A stretch of 64,000 bases of DNA from Saccharopolyspora montiporae (GTDB lineage Bacteria; Actinomycetota; Actinomycetes; Mycobacteriales; Pseudonocardiaceae): contig NZ_JADEYC010000002.1 of assembly GCF_015209505.1 (NCBI RefSeq), positions 1 to 64,000 of the forward strand, in the 5' to 3' direction. Shown in pieces: positions 42,783 through 51,931 of the stretch. The notes below the pieces were generated by a model. It did not search any database, was not told where the DNA came from, and saw only the letters and a list, made by a program, of their open reading frames with translations. Numbering within the stretch: position 1 is the first letter of the stretch; every line of letters begins with the position of its first letter. The position numbers and the translations under genes are program-made.

Positions 42783-43963
42783 CGCGAGGTCCTCCTCGAC
42801 GTCGTCGGTGGCAGCGGGGAGTAGGGGTCTTCCAGCCAGGCGAGCACTTCCTTGGTGTGCTCGCCGAGTTCGGGTGGCGCCGCGACCTCGGCGGTGCCGT
42901 GCCCGGTGAAGCCGATCGGCATCCGCACCTGCATCGCCGCACCGCCGCCGGGGTCGACGACCGGGGCGAGTCCCAGCGATTCGGCGTGGTGCACCGCGCG
43001 GGAGAGGTCGTTGACCTGCCCGCACGCGATCCCGGCCGCCTGCAGGCGCTCCTGCCAGTCCGCAGCGGGCCGCGCGCCGAGCACGTTCTCCAGCCGCCGG
43101 ACCAGGTCCTCGCGGTGCGCCACGCGCTGGGCGTTGGTGCCGAACCGCTCGTCGTCGGCCAGGCCGACCAGGCCCAGCACCTCGGCGAACCTGCGGAACT
43201 GCGCGTCATTGCCGACCGCCACCGCGAGCAGGGCGTCCTCGCAGCGCAGCGTTTCGTACGGGGCGATGCTCGGGTGCCGGTTGCCCATCCGCTCCGGTGG
43301 GATCCCGGTGGTGAGCAGCCCGCTCATCTGATTGGCCAGCGACGCGAGCAGGCTCTGCAGCAGGTTGACCTCGATGTGCTGGCCCTCGCCGGTGGCGTCC
43401 CGGTGGCGCAGCGCCGCGAGGATGCCCAGCGCCGCGTCCTTGCCGGTGAGGATGTCCACGAGCGCGACACCGACCTTGGTGGGCGGTCCGTCCTGCTCGC
43501 CGGTGATGCTCATCAGCCCGCCCACGGCCTGCACGACGAAGTCGTACCCGGGCAGGTCAGCGCCCGCCTCGCTGCCGAAACCGGAGATGGAGGTGTAGAT
43601 CAACCCGGGGTTGAGCGCGCGGGCGCTGTCGTGGTCCAGGCCGTGCCGGGCCAGCGCGCCGGAGCGGAAGTTCTCCACCACCACGTCGGCGCGCGCGACC
43701 AGCCGCCGGGCGGTTTCCCGGTCCTGCTCGTCGCCGAGGTCGAGCGCGATGCTGCGCTTGCTGCGGTTGACCGACTCGAAGTACGACGAGCCCGTCTCCG
43801 TCCATGGTGGCCCCCAGGAACGGGTGTCGTCCCCGCTTCCGGGGCGTTCCACCTTGATCACTGTGGCGCCCAGATCGGCGAGGAACATCGTGGCGTAAGG
43901 ACCGGCCAGCACGCGGCTGAAGTCGGCCACGACGATCCCGTCCAGCGGCAACCCGGATCCCAT
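42779..43963 (-). CDS. CaiB/BaiF CoA-transferase, probably glutarate-specific
   Basis: 394 residues from the ATG at 43963 (AGAGG 8 nt upstream). Class III CoA-transferase: GPYATMFLADLGA, VIKVERPG and the catalytic Asp141 in GYDFVVQA. The same pairing with glutaryl-CoA dehydrogenase is known in bacteria (gcdG-gcdH) and in the human SUGCT family, where CoA is passed from succinyl-CoA to glutarate. That function is inferred from the neighbour. The regulator is divergent, with a palindrome at the promoter. Confidence 0.87.
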   Translation of the reverse strand: MGSGLPLDGIVVADFSRVLAGPYATMFLADLGATVIKVERPGSGDDTRSWGPPWTETGSSYFESVNRSKRSIALDLGDEQDRETARRLVARADVVVENFRSGALARHGLDHDSARALNPGLIYTSISGFGSEAGADLPGYDFVVQAVGGLMSITGEQDGPPTKVGVALVDILTGKDAALGILAALRHRDATGEGQHIEVNLLQSLLASLANQMSGLLTTGIPPERMGNRHPSIAPYETLRCEDALLAVAVGNDAQFRRFAEVLGLVGLADDERFGTNAQRVAHREDLVRRLENVLGARPAADWQERLQAAGIACGQVNDLSRAVHHAESLGLAPVVDPGGGAAMQVRMPIGFTGHGTAEVAAPPELGEHTKEVLAWLEDPYSPLPPTTSRRTSR

Positions 43964-44038
43964 CCGCACGTCCTCTCCGGCACCCGGTCCGCACGTCCCG
44001 TCGCGGGCACCTGGCTGTCGCGGGCACTGGCCGCGAAG

Positions 44039-44048
44039 TTGGATCCAA
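44039..44048. promoter_or_regulatory. Palindromic operator, GntR/FCD type
   Basis: TTGGATCCAA is a perfect 10-bp palindrome, and TATACA follows at 44049-44054. It lies in the gap between the CoA-transferase and the GntR gene. Similar ATTGGATCCAAT-like sites are known for FCD regulators such as VanR, from memory. Confidence 0.65.
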
Positions 44049-44120
44049 TATACAGTCGGTGCCGCGCCGGTCAACCGCCGAAGCCGGCGCGCGACGTTCC
44101 GGCCGGCGACGGGAGCGGGG

Positions 44121-44771
44121 ATGCGACGCCCACCCACCACGCAAGAATTCGTGCTCGAACAGCTGCGCACGGCGATCGTGGCCGGTGAACTCGCGCCGGG
44201 CCAGGCCGTCCGGCAGGACGCGGTCGCCCAGCAGCTCGGGGTCAGCCGGGTGCCGCTGCGCGAAGCGCTCAAGACGCTGGAGGCCGAGGGGCAGGTCGTC
44301 TACCAGCCGCACCGCGGGTACTCGGTCGCCGAGCTCGCCCTCACCGACCTCCTGGAGGTCTACCGGATGCGCGAACTGCTGGAGGGCGAGGCGGCGTCGG
44401 TGGCCGCACGCGCCTACGCCGACGCCGACCTCGCGCGCATCGACGACGCCCGGGCCGATGTCGAGGCCGCCGCCGACGGCCAGGACCTGGTCGGGATGAT
44501 CGCGGCCAACCGCCGGTTCCACTTCGCGCTGCTGGAACCTGCCGACATGCCGCGCCTGCTGCGCGTGGTGCGCACGCTGTGGGACGCCACGGACGCCTAC
44601 CGGGCCGTCTACTACAACTCCGGGGACAACCGCGAGCGGGTTCGCAGCGAGCACGTCGAGATCGTCGAAGCAGCGCAGCGCGGGGACGCCGCCGAACTGG
44701 TGCGGCTACTGGCCGAGCACCGCGACCACGCCGTGCAAGCCCTCCGCAGCACCATCACCGACCAGGGGTGA
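44121..44771 (+). CDS. GntR-family regulator with FCD domain
   Basis: 216 residues, ATG with GGAGCGGGG upstream. N-terminal winged helix-turn-helix (QDAVAQQLGVSRVPLREALKTLE near 33-55), then the FCD ligand domain with metal-site helices (RMRELLEGEAA, NRRFHFALLE, SEHVEIVEA). It probably represses the divergent CoA-transferase/gcdH operon and responds to a carboxylic acid, glutarate being the obvious candidate. Confidence 0.92.
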   Translation: MRRPPTTQEFVLEQLRTAIVAGELAPGQAVRQDAVAQQLGVSRVPLREALKTLEAEGQVVYQPHRGYSVAELALTDLLEVYRMRELLEGEAASVAARAYADADLARIDDARADVEAAADGQDLVGMIAANRRFHFALLEPADMPRLLRVVRTLWDATDAYRAVYYNSGDNRERVRSEHVEIVEAAQRGDAAELVRLLAEHRDHAVQALRSTITDQG

Positions 44772-44914
44772 TGTGGAAGCCGTTCGCGGGCCGTTGCCGG
44801 TAGCGGTACGTCCACGCCGCCTCGGCTGCCGCCGCTCGGGAAGCGCTCGCTGGGGAGTCCACATCGGAGGCTGGGTTGGTCCCGGTACGGAGGTGACCCG
44901 CACCGGGACTGCGC

Positions 44915-45349
44915 TCAGCCCGCCAGCCGGGTGCCCAGCGCGGCCAGGCCGGTGGCGAACACGCCGCGCTCGAAATTGCGCCTCAGATCGGGCTCGTCGG
45001 CCGCGTCGGCGTCGAAGTGCGCGTACCACTCGGCGAACGTGCCGCCCGTCGCGGTGATCGGCAGCAGGTGGATCGTGGCGCGGTAGGAGCGCACCGCGAA
45101 CGGGCTCTCGATGATGTCGTAGGTGTACGAGCGTTGCGCGTCGTCCAGCGCGACCAACCGCTCGCGGATCACTCCGCCGTCCGGCGTCGTCAACCGCCGC
45201 ACCGCACCGACCGACGGCGCGCCACCGCCTTCGATCTCGCTGGTGGCGATGGCGGGATGCCAGCCGGGCAACCCGCCGAAATCACGTGCCAGTTCCCAAA
45301 CCTCATCGGGTTCGGCGCCGATCACGGCCGACGCGTATGCCACTGCCAT
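44915..45349 (-). CDS. SRPBCC-fold small protein
   Basis: 144 residues, ATG with GAGGAG upstream. The START/Bet v 1-like pattern is visible: EVWELARDFGGLPGWHPAI at the N-terminus, GAVRRLTTPDGG and YTYDIIESPF, ending in a long helix. Such proteins bind lipids or aromatic ligands or act as polyketide cyclase-like enzymes. It is last in an operon with the PEP-hydrolase-family and Tm-1-like genes (18-nt gap), an association that may help define that pathway. Confidence 0.85.
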   Translation of the reverse strand: MAVAYASAVIGAEPDEVWELARDFGGLPGWHPAIATSEIEGGGAPSVGAVRRLTTPDGGVIRERLVALDDAQRSYTYDIIESPFAVRSYRATIHLLPITATGGTFAEWYAHFDADAADEPDLRRNFERGVFATGLAALGTRLAG

Positions 45350-45367
45350 CGGACTCCTCCTAGGGAT

Positions 45368-46189
45368 TCAGCTCAACTGCTTGAACTCGCGGACCCGCTC
45401 GGTCAGTGCCTGCTCGGTGGGCAGCCGCTCCATGCTGGACGCACCGAAGAAGCCGTCGCAGCGCCGGGCGCGGTCCAGCACGTACGCCGTGTCCTGCGGA
45501 GTGGCGATCGGCCCGCCGTGGCACAGCACCAGCACGTCCTCGCGCACCCCGGTCGCGGCCAGCGCGCACTCGTCGATGAGCGCCACGCAGTCGTCCAGGT
45601 CCTTGGCCGTCTCCGCCCCGATCGAACCGCCGGTGGTCAGCCCCATGTGGCACACCACGACGTCCGCCCCGGCCTCGGTCATCGCGCGGGCGTCGGCGGC
45701 GGAGAACACGTACGGCGTGGTCAGCAGCCCGCGCTCGTGCGCAGCGGCCACCACGTCGACCTCCTGCCGGTAACTCATCCCGGTCTCCTCCAGGTTGGCC
45801 CGGAAGGTGCCGTCGATGAGGCCCACCGTCGGGAAGTTCTGGATCCCGGCGAACCCCAGCTCGCGCAGCCGGTCCAGGAACGGCCCGGTCAGCAGGAACG
45901 GATCGGTGCCGTTGACCCCGGCCAGCACCGGGGTGCGGGCGACCACGGGCAGCACCTCGCGCGCCATGTCCAGCACGATCTCGTTGGCGTTGCCGTAGGC
46001 CAGCAGCCCGGCCAGCGAACCGCGCCCGGCCATGCGGTAGCGGCCCGAGTTGTAGATGACCAGCAGGTCCGCCCCGCCGTTCTCGGCGCACTTGGCCGAC
46101 AGGCCGGTTCCCGCGCCCGCCCCGACGAGCGGGCGGTGCGCGGCCTCGGCGCGCAGGGCGGGCAGGACTCGGTCGCGCGGTGTCGTCAC
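45368..46189 (-). CDS. PF09370-type TIM-barrel protein (PEP hydrolase family)
   Basis: 273 residues from the GTG at 46189, with GAGGAG upstream. It matches the family named phosphoenolpyruvate hydrolase or TIM-barrel signal transduction protein: [40 protein letters not shown] and [11 protein letters not shown]. It is encoded 9 nt after a Tm-1-like protein; these two families are often adjacent or fused in bacteria and fungi. The biochemical reaction of the pair is not established. Confidence 0.85.
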   Translation of the reverse strand: MTTPRDRVLPALRAEAAHRPLVGAGAGTGLSAKCAENGGADLLVIYNSGRYRMAGRGSLAGLLAYGNANEIVLDMAREVLPVVARTPVLAGVNGTDPFLLTGPFLDRLRELGFAGIQNFPTVGLIDGTFRANLEETGMSYRQEVDVVAAAHERGLLTTPYVFSAADARAMTEAGADVVVCHMGLTTGGSIGAETAKDLDDCVALIDECALAATGVREDVLVLCHGGPIATPQDTAYVLDRARRCDGFFGASSMERLPTEQALTERVREFKQLS

Positions 46190-46198
46190 GGACGCTCC

Positions 46199-47473
46199 TC
46201 AGCGGTGCTGCGCGGCGCCGGCCCCGGCGACCGGGCCGGTACTGGCGGTGGTGATCAGCTCGTGCAGCCGCTCGGCGGCGGCGCGGGCGAACGCGGGATC
46301 GTTGATGTGCGCGTCGATCCGGTGCTGTTCCACGCCGGTGCCGACCAGCGCATCGGCGAGCGCGGCGGTGCACGCGGCATCGGCCGCGGCGTCGCGGAAC
46401 GGGCCGCCGTGCACGTCCAGCGCCGAAACACCGCGCTCCGGAACGAAAACCGCGGTCGGCCCCGCGGCCGCGGCGAGCCGCTCACCGAGCGTCCGGCCCA
46501 GCTGCGCCATGTCCGGCTCCTCGGTGCGCATGAGCGTGACCTGCGCGTTGTGCTCGACGAGGTTCCGCTGCGCGTAGTGCTCGGGCACGGTGCTGCGCGG
46601 CCCGAAGTTGCACATGTCCAGCGCACCGAGCGAGACCACCTGCGGCAGGCCCGCGCGGCCCGCGGCACGCAACCGGTCCGGTCCGGCGCTGAGCACCCCG
46701 CCGAGCAGCTCGTCGGCGAGCTCGGTGGTCGTCAGGTCGAGCACCCCGGCGAGATCGCCGCCCGCGGCCAGCGATTCCAGCGCCCGGCCACCGGTCCCGG
46801 TGGCGTGGAAGACCAGCACGTCGTAGCCGAGCTCCTCCAGTCGCTCCCGCGCGGCGGTGACCGCCGGGGTGGTGACGCCGAACATGGACGCCGCCACCAG
46901 CGGGCGATCGGCGGCGGGCTGCGGCTCCGTCCGGCGCGCCGCGTGCGCACCGGCCATGCCCACCGCAGCTCCGGCCGCGTTGCCCAGCACCTGCCGCGAG
47001 ATCCGGTTGATCCCGGACACGTCGGTCACCGAGTACATCAGCGTCACGTCCGACCCACCGACGTAATCGGCCACATCGCCGCTGACCATCGTGGACACCA
47101 GCAGCTTGGGCACCCCGACCGGCAGCGCGCGCAGCGCCGCTGCGGTGATCGCCGCTCCCCCGCTGCCGCCCAGCGCGAGCACGGCGTCCAGCTCACCGCG
47201 CCGGTGCTGCTCGGCCAGCACCGCGGCGGCACCGCGTCCCATGGCGCTCATCGCCGCCCCGCGGTCGGCGGCCTCGCGCAGCGCCGCCGGGTCGGCCCCG
47301 GCGGCGGCGGCGACCCGCTCGGCGGGCACGTCCGCACCGGCGTCCGGATCACCGGGCACACCGGCGTCGACCAGCACCACCCGGCAACCCGCGGCGATGA
47401 GCCGCTCGCGCAGCCAGCGGTACTCGGTGCCCTTGGTGTCCAGCGTGCCCAGCAGCACGACGACCGGATCCAT
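46199..47473 (-). CDS. Tm-1-like ATP-binding (UPF0261) protein
   Basis: 424 residues from the ATG at 47473 (GGAGGAGGG upstream); a longer frame to 47512 has no ribosome site. It begins VVLLGTLDTKGTEY, the hallmark of the Tm-1-like/UPF0261 family, and contains GGSGGAAI and the C-terminal block with NFGPRSTVP. Plant Tm-1 binds ATP and inhibits a tobamovirus replicase, but the bacterial role is unknown. It leads the three-gene operon with the PF09370 and SRPBCC proteins. Confidence 0.87.
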   Translation of the reverse strand: MDPVVVLLGTLDTKGTEYRWLRERLIAAGCRVVLVDAGVPGDPDAGADVPAERVAAAAGADPAALREAADRGAAMSAMGRGAAAVLAEQHRRGELDAVLALGGSGGAAITAAALRALPVGVPKLLVSTMVSGDVADYVGGSDVTLMYSVTDVSGINRISRQVLGNAAGAAVGMAGAHAARRTEPQPAADRPLVAASMFGVTTPAVTAARERLEELGYDVLVFHATGTGGRALESLAAGGDLAGVLDLTTTELADELLGGVLSAGPDRLRAAGRAGLPQVVSLGALDMCNFGPRSTVPEHYAQRNLVEHNAQVTLMRTEEPDMAQLGRTLGERLAAAAGPTAVFVPERGVSALDVHGGPFRDAAADAACTAALADALVGTGVEQHRIDAHINDPAFARAAAERLHELITTASTGPVAGAGAAQHR

Positions 47474-47550
47474 CCGGGTAGCCCTCCTCCGTCGGCGGCG
47501 CGTGCCGATCACACGCTAGGGCACGCGGCGGCCGCGGTCACCCCTCCGGC

Positions 47551-48414
47551 TCAGCCGTAGGTGTAGAAGCCCTTGCCGGACTTCTTGCCCTTGAGGCCGG
47601 CGTCGACCATGCGCTGCAGCAGCGGCGGGGCCGAGAAGTGCGCCTCGCCGTACTCCGCGTGCATCGAGTCGGCGATCGCCTTGAGCGTGTCCAGGCCGAC
47701 CAGGTCGGCCAGCCGCAGCGGCCCCATCGGGTGCGCGCAGCCCTGCACCATGCCGGTGTCGATGTCCTCGGCGGTGGCGAAGCCGCCCTCCAGCATCCGC
47801 ACCGCGGACAGCAGGTAGGGCACCAGCAGCGCGTTCACCACGAACCCGGACCGGTCCTGGGCCTGGATCGTGTTCTTGCCGAGTTGCTCGGCGGCGAACG
47901 CGGTGGCCCGCTGGACCGTCTCGTCGCTGGTGAGCAGGGAGGGCACCAGTTCCACCAGGTTCTGCACCGGCACCGGGTTGAAGAAGTGCACGCCCAGCAC
48001 CTGCTCCGGGCGGTCGGTCGCCCGGGCCAGCTTGGCGATCGGGATGGACGAGGTGTTCGAGGCCAGGATCGCGTCCCGGTCGGTCACCAGTTCGTCGAGC
48101 CTGCCGAACAGGCCGGTCTTGATGCCCTCGTCCTCGGCGATGGCCTCGATCACCAGCTGCCGGTCGGCGAGCTCGTCGAGCTCGGAGGTGAAGCGCAGGT
48201 TCTGCAGGGCCGCGTCGCGCTCGGCTTCGGCGAGCTTGCCCTTGCGCACCGCGCCGTCCAGCGACTTGGTGACCCGCTGCTGCCCGGCTTCCGCCGCCGC
48301 GGCGTCGACATCGGCGACGACCACGTCCAGCCCGGCTCGCGCGCTGACCTCCGCGATGCCGCCGCCCATCTGCCCGGCACCGACCACTCCGAGACGCTCG
48401 ATCTTCGTCACCAC
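47551..48414 (-). CDS. fadB2: 3-hydroxybutyryl-CoA dehydrogenase
   Basis: 287 residues from a GTG (AAGGA upstream; a second GTG at 48411 is equally possible). NAD motif GAGQMGGGIAE (about 12-22), ASNTSSIPI (about 116) and the catalytic-His block HFFNPVPV (about 140) with CAHPMGPLRLADLVG fit the single-domain hydroxyacyl-CoA dehydrogenase. It oxidises (S)-3-hydroxybutyryl-CoA to acetoacetyl-CoA. It could process crotonate-derived hydroxybutyryl-CoA from the glutaryl-CoA dehydrogenase module 5 kb away. Confidence 0.92.
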   Translation of the reverse strand: MVTKIERLGVVGAGQMGGGIAEVSARAGLDVVVADVDAAAAEAGQQRVTKSLDGAVRKGKLAEAERDAALQNLRFTSELDELADRQLVIEAIAEDEGIKTGLFGRLDELVTDRDAILASNTSSIPIAKLARATDRPEQVLGVHFFNPVPVQNLVELVPSLLTSDETVQRATAFAAEQLGKNTIQAQDRSGFVVNALLVPYLLSAVRMLEGGFATAEDIDTGMVQGCAHPMGPLRLADLVGLDTLKAIADSMHAEYGEAHFSAPPLLQRMVDAGLKGKKSGKGFYTYG

Positions 48415-48735
48415 ACCGATCCTTCCGATCCGCCGCTGCGCGCCCGACGCGGGGTTTCCCGCACGGGCACGCCGTTTTCGCCGCAGATCATGCCAGGGAC
48501 CGGCCGGGCCGCGTGCCGACCGTGCGCTACGCCACCGGGTGGGACCGCGCGCCGCGGACCGGTGGCGCTCCGTGCCGCACCACCGGTCGGCGCACCGGGC
48601 GATTCCCCCTGGTCCCGCCCTGACCCCCGAAGCATTTTCATGTTACTACACGCTCCGCGCACGCCTGCACGCACTCCGGTACCCCGGCAGGTGCCGCCCG
48701 GCACGATCCCGGCCGCGCGCCGAGAATGAACGATC
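48415..48735. other. Divergent intergenic region before ltrA
   Basis: 321 bases with no gene. It holds the promoters of the 3-hydroxybutyryl-CoA dehydrogenase and ltrA, but I see no clear -35/-10 pair or repeat. A locally AT-richer spot is at 48631-48646 (tttcatgttactac). Confidence 0.45.
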
Positions 48736-49929
48736 ATGTGCAGCCCACGCGCTCGGCCGTGGCGCCGGCGGATGCGCGCCCGGGACCCCGGCGAGCAGCA
48801 CCGCGCGTCCACCCCGCTGGAGCTGCTGTTCGACCTGTGCTTCGTCGTCGCCGTCTCGCAGGCAGCCGAGCAGCTGCACCACGGGCTCGGCCAGGACGCG
48901 ATCACCGGCACCACGACCGGCTACCTCATGGTGTTCTTCGCGATCTGGTGGGCCTGGATGAACTTCACCTGGTTCGCCTCCGCCTACGACACCGACGACG
49001 TGCCCTACCGGGCGCTGACCCTGCTGCAGATGGCCGGGGTGCTCGTGCTCGCCGCGGGCGTACCGGACACGTTCCACCACTACGACTTCACCGTGGTGAC
49101 CATCGGCTACGTGGTCATGCGGATGGCGATGCTGGCGCAATGGGTCCGCGCCGCCGTCGAACACCCGGCCGGCAGGCAACACGCGCTGCGCTACGCCACC
49201 GGGATCGCCGCCTGCCAGCTCGGCTGGTGCGCCCGCCTGGCACTGCCCGACCCGTGGGGCGAAGCGGCGTTCCCGGTGCTGGTGCTCGCGGAACTGAGCG
49301 TGCCGCTGTGGGCCGAGCACGCACGCACCAGCAACTGGCACCCCGGGCACATCAACGAGCGCTACGGCCTGTTCACCCTCATCGTGCTCGGCGAGGTCGT
49401 CCTGGCCTCGACCAACGCGGTGCAGGCCGATCTCGTCGACGGCGGGCTGTCCCCCGGCCTGGACGAGATCGCCGCGGGCGGGCTGCTGCTCATCTTCAGC
49501 ATGTGGTGGATCTACTTCATGCACTCGGCCGCCGCGCGGATCCGGGAGTCGCTGCCCACCACCCTGCTGTGGGCCTACGGCCACTACTTCATCTTCGCCA
49601 GCGCCTCCGCGGTGGGCGCCACCGTCTCGCTCGCGGTGGACGTCAACGGGCGCGGCGCGCAGATCGGGGACAACGCCACCGCCATCGCCATCACCGCGCC
49701 CGTCGTGGTCTACCTGGTGCTGACCACCGCGCTGCACGCAGGAATCGCCCGTCTCGCACCGGGAACCGCGGTGGCCACCGGCACGGCCATCGCACTGCTG
49801 GCCGTCAACGCCGCGCTGGCCGACAACGTCGCACACGCCGTGCTGGCGATGGGGCTGACCGTCACGGCGCTGCTGGCGACCCGCATCCTGCTGCACCAGC
49901 TCGACCAGCAGCGCGGCCGGACGCGCTGA
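48736..49929 (+). CDS. ltrA: Low-temperature-requirement protein A (LtrA)
   Basis: 397 residues with about ten hydrophobic segments. The LtrA family (PF06772) is recognised by STPLELLFDLCFVVAVSQ at the N-terminus, WWAWMNFTWFASAYDTDD and INERYGLFTLIVLGE. The start ATG has only a weak ribosome site; the ATG at 48772 is an alternative. LtrA was found in Listeria as needed for growth in the cold; its molecular function is unknown. Its stop codon lies in a 7-bp inverted repeat with that of the convergent hydrolase gene. Confidence 0.87.
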   Translation: MCSPRARPWRRRMRARDPGEQHRASTPLELLFDLCFVVAVSQAAEQLHHGLGQDAITGTTTGYLMVFFAIWWAWMNFTWFASAYDTDDVPYRALTLLQMAGVLVLAAGVPDTFHHYDFTVVTIGYVVMRMAMLAQWVRAAVEHPAGRQHALRYATGIAACQLGWCARLALPDPWGEAAFPVLVLAELSVPLWAEHARTSNWHPGHINERYGLFTLIVLGEVVLASTNAVQADLVDGGLSPGLDEIAAGGLLLIFSMWWIYFMHSAAARIRESLPTTLLWAYGHYFIFASASAVGATVSLAVDVNGRGAQIGDNATAIAITAPVVVYLVLTTALHAGIARLAPGTAVATGTAIALLAVNAALADNVAHAVLAMGLTVTALLATRILLHQLDQQRGRTR

Positions 49930-49939
49930 ACCTCAGCGC
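49923..49939. terminator. Stop-spanning inverted repeat
   Basis: GCGCTGA at 49923-49929 and TCAGCGC at 49933-49939 match perfectly with a 3-base loop. They contain the stop codons of ltrA and of the convergent hydrolase gene. Confidence 0.4.
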
Positions 49940-50793
49940 AACTCCTCCGCCACCGCCTCCGCGGCGTCGTCCAGCTGCGCCTGCGCCCCCTCGTAGCCGA
50001 GCTCAGCGGGCGGGTCGGACATCAGCACCACCACGAACCGCTGCTCGGGATCGGCGAATCCGGCGCTGTGCAACGTGACTCGCCCGTCCTGGCAGCACAT
50101 CCAACCGGGCTTGGCCGCACTGCCCGGCAAAGTACCCACGCCGAACCGCTGGTCGAATCCGTCGGCAGCGGTCGCCCGAGTATCGCGCAGCGCATCGACC
50201 ACCAGATCCCGGTGCTCGGCGTCCACACCGGACGCCACGAAGCCGAACAACCGAGCGATGTCCCGGGCCGTGCTGACCGTTTCCCCCCACTGCGCCGGGT
50301 TCTGCGGCGGCCGGGTTCCGGTCATCCCCGCGCGGGCGGCGATCCGATCCACCGCCCCGGCACCGCCTTCCACGCTCCACAGCGCGTTGAGCGCCTCGTC
50401 GTCGCTGATCGTCAGCGCACGGTCCAGCAACTCCCGCTCGTCCGCGCTGAGCCGGTCGCCCCGCCGGTTCAGCAGGTCCACGGCGACCAGCACCTTGACC
50501 ACCGAGGCCGTGTACATCGGCTCGCCGGCCGGACCGCTCTCCGCGTATTCCCCGGTCCAGCGGTCCAAAACCACGGCGGCCACATCGGTTCCGCCCCGCT
50601 GCTGTACTGCCTCGGCGGCCGCGTTCGCACGGCCCGTCGGGGTCTGCACCGGGACGGGGCGGGGTCCTCCGCGCACTGCTCCCAGGGCGAACACCTGACC
50701 GCATATCCCGGTGAACAGCAGGAACACCGCCAACAACGCCACTCCCGCGGCGCCGGTACGCCGTGGGCTCTCGCGGTCGCGGAGGGCTCGCAC
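49933..50793 (-). CDS. Class A beta-lactamase-like serine hydrolase
   Basis: 286 residues from a GTG. An N-terminal basic stretch and one hydrophobic segment (about 14-38) anchor or export it. The penicillin-recognising fold is visible: SVVK (SXXK, near 97-100), SDDEALN (SDN region, near 130) and AKPG (KTG-like, near 230). The SDN and KTG motifs are not canonical, so lactam hydrolysis is uncertain; a peptidase or an inactive binder is possible. It lies directly downstream of the ABC importer operon but may be transcribed alone. Confidence 0.78.
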   Translation of the reverse strand: MRALRDRESPRRTGAAGVALLAVFLLFTGICGQVFALGAVRGGPRPVPVQTPTGRANAAAEAVQQRGGTDVAAVVLDRWTGEYAESGPAGEPMYTASVVKVLVAVDLLNRRGDRLSADERELLDRALTISDDEALNALWSVEGGAGAVDRIAARAGMTGTRPPQNPAQWGETVSTARDIARLFGFVASGVDAEHRDLVVDALRDTRATAADGFDQRFGVGTLPGSAAKPGWMCCQDGRVTLHSAGFADPEQRFVVVLMSDPPAELGYEGAQAQLDDAAEAVAEELR

Positions 50794-50835
50794 ACCCGGC
50801 GGTTACCCGCCGCGCGGCTCGGCAATCCCCCCGTT

Positions 50836-51840
50836 TCAGCGCGGCTGGTTCGCGCAGCTCGGGTCGAGCAACGTCCGGATCTCCGGGCTGTCCAGGTTGC
50901 GTTCGGTGACCATGGTCGAGCCGGTGTCGGTCTCCGGCGCCGCCCCCTGCTCACCGCGGATCCCGTCGACCGCGGCGGCCACCGCGTCGTGGCCCATCCG
51001 GAACGGGTTCTGCGCGACCAGCCCGGTGATCACCCCGTCGCGCAACTCGTCGATCTGCCCCTCCGAGGTATCCCACCCGATGACCTTGACCTCGCCCGCC
51101 TTGCCGGACTGGCGCACCGCCTCGGCGGCCCCGAGCACGCTGGGCTCGTTGCCGGCGTAGATGCCGTTGAGGTCCGGGTGCGCGGTGAGAATGTCCTGGG
51201 TGACCTGCAGCGCCGTGTTGTAGTCGCTCTCGCTGGACTGCCGGGCGACCAGCTCCATGCCCGGATACCGCTGCAGACCGCGCTGGAACCCCTCGGCGCG
51301 GGTGTCGTTGGTGCTGGTGCCCGGCTGGAACTCCACGAACGCGACCTTGCCGCGACCGCCCAGCTGCTGCGCGAGCAGATCCGTGGCCTGCTCGGCGGCG
51401 GCGACGTTGTTCGTGGCGAACACCGGCACGTCCGGCGGCTGCGGACTCGTGCCCGAGTCCATGTTGACCACCTCGGTGCCCTGCTGCTGCGCGGTGCGGG
51501 TGATGTCGGCCAGCGCCTTGGCGTCGGTGGCCGCGTAGACCAACCCGGCGCGCGTGCCCTGGGAGAGCATGTCCTGCAGCAGGCTCTGCTGCCCGCTGAC
51601 GTCGGACTCGGAGCTGACCCCGTCCCAGTAGACGTCCACGTCGCCCTTCTCCTCGGCCGCGCACATCGCCCCGACGCGGACCTTCTCCCAGAAGTCGAAC
51701 CCGATCGCCTTGGGCACCACCGCCAGCTTGATCGGCCCGCCGTCCTGCACCGCCCCGCCGGTCGGCTCCCGCACGTGCACGCTGCACCCGGTCGCCGACA
51801 GGACCAGCAGGGCGCACACCGCACCCACGACCTTCTTCAT
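50836..51840 (-). CDS. Sugar-binding lipoprotein of an ABC importer
   Basis: 334 residues. An N-terminal signal with a lipobox-like ATGC (Cys near 19) precedes a type I periplasmic-binding fold of the ribose/galactose class (IKLAVVPKAIGFDFW, GQQSLLQDM, VFATNNVAAAEQATD, NGIYAGNEPSVLGAAEA, VIGWDT). It delivers a monosaccharide or related polyol to the permease and ATPase encoded upstream in the same direction. The -3 residue of the lipobox is Ala rather than Leu, which weakens but does not exclude lipidation. Confidence 0.87.
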   Translation of the reverse strand: MKKVVGAVCALLVLSATGCSVHVREPTGGAVQDGGPIKLAVVPKAIGFDFWEKVRVGAMCAAEEKGDVDVYWDGVSSESDVSGQQSLLQDMLSQGTRAGLVYAATDAKALADITRTAQQQGTEVVNMDSGTSPQPPDVPVFATNNVAAAEQATDLLAQQLGGRGKVAFVEFQPGTSTNDTRAEGFQRGLQRYPGMELVARQSSESDYNTALQVTQDILTAHPDLNGIYAGNEPSVLGAAEAVRQSGKAGEVKVIGWDTSEGQIDELRDGVITGLVAQNPFRMGHDAVAAAVDGIRGEQGAAPETDTGSTMVTERNLDSPEIRTLLDPSCANQPR

Positions 51841-51931
51841 CCCGAGCTCCTCGCTAGGGTTTTCTCGTCCGCGGCAACAGCTTCCGCGGGGCGCCCGACC
51901 GGCCGCCCGGCACGCCCTTCCGCAACAGCCG

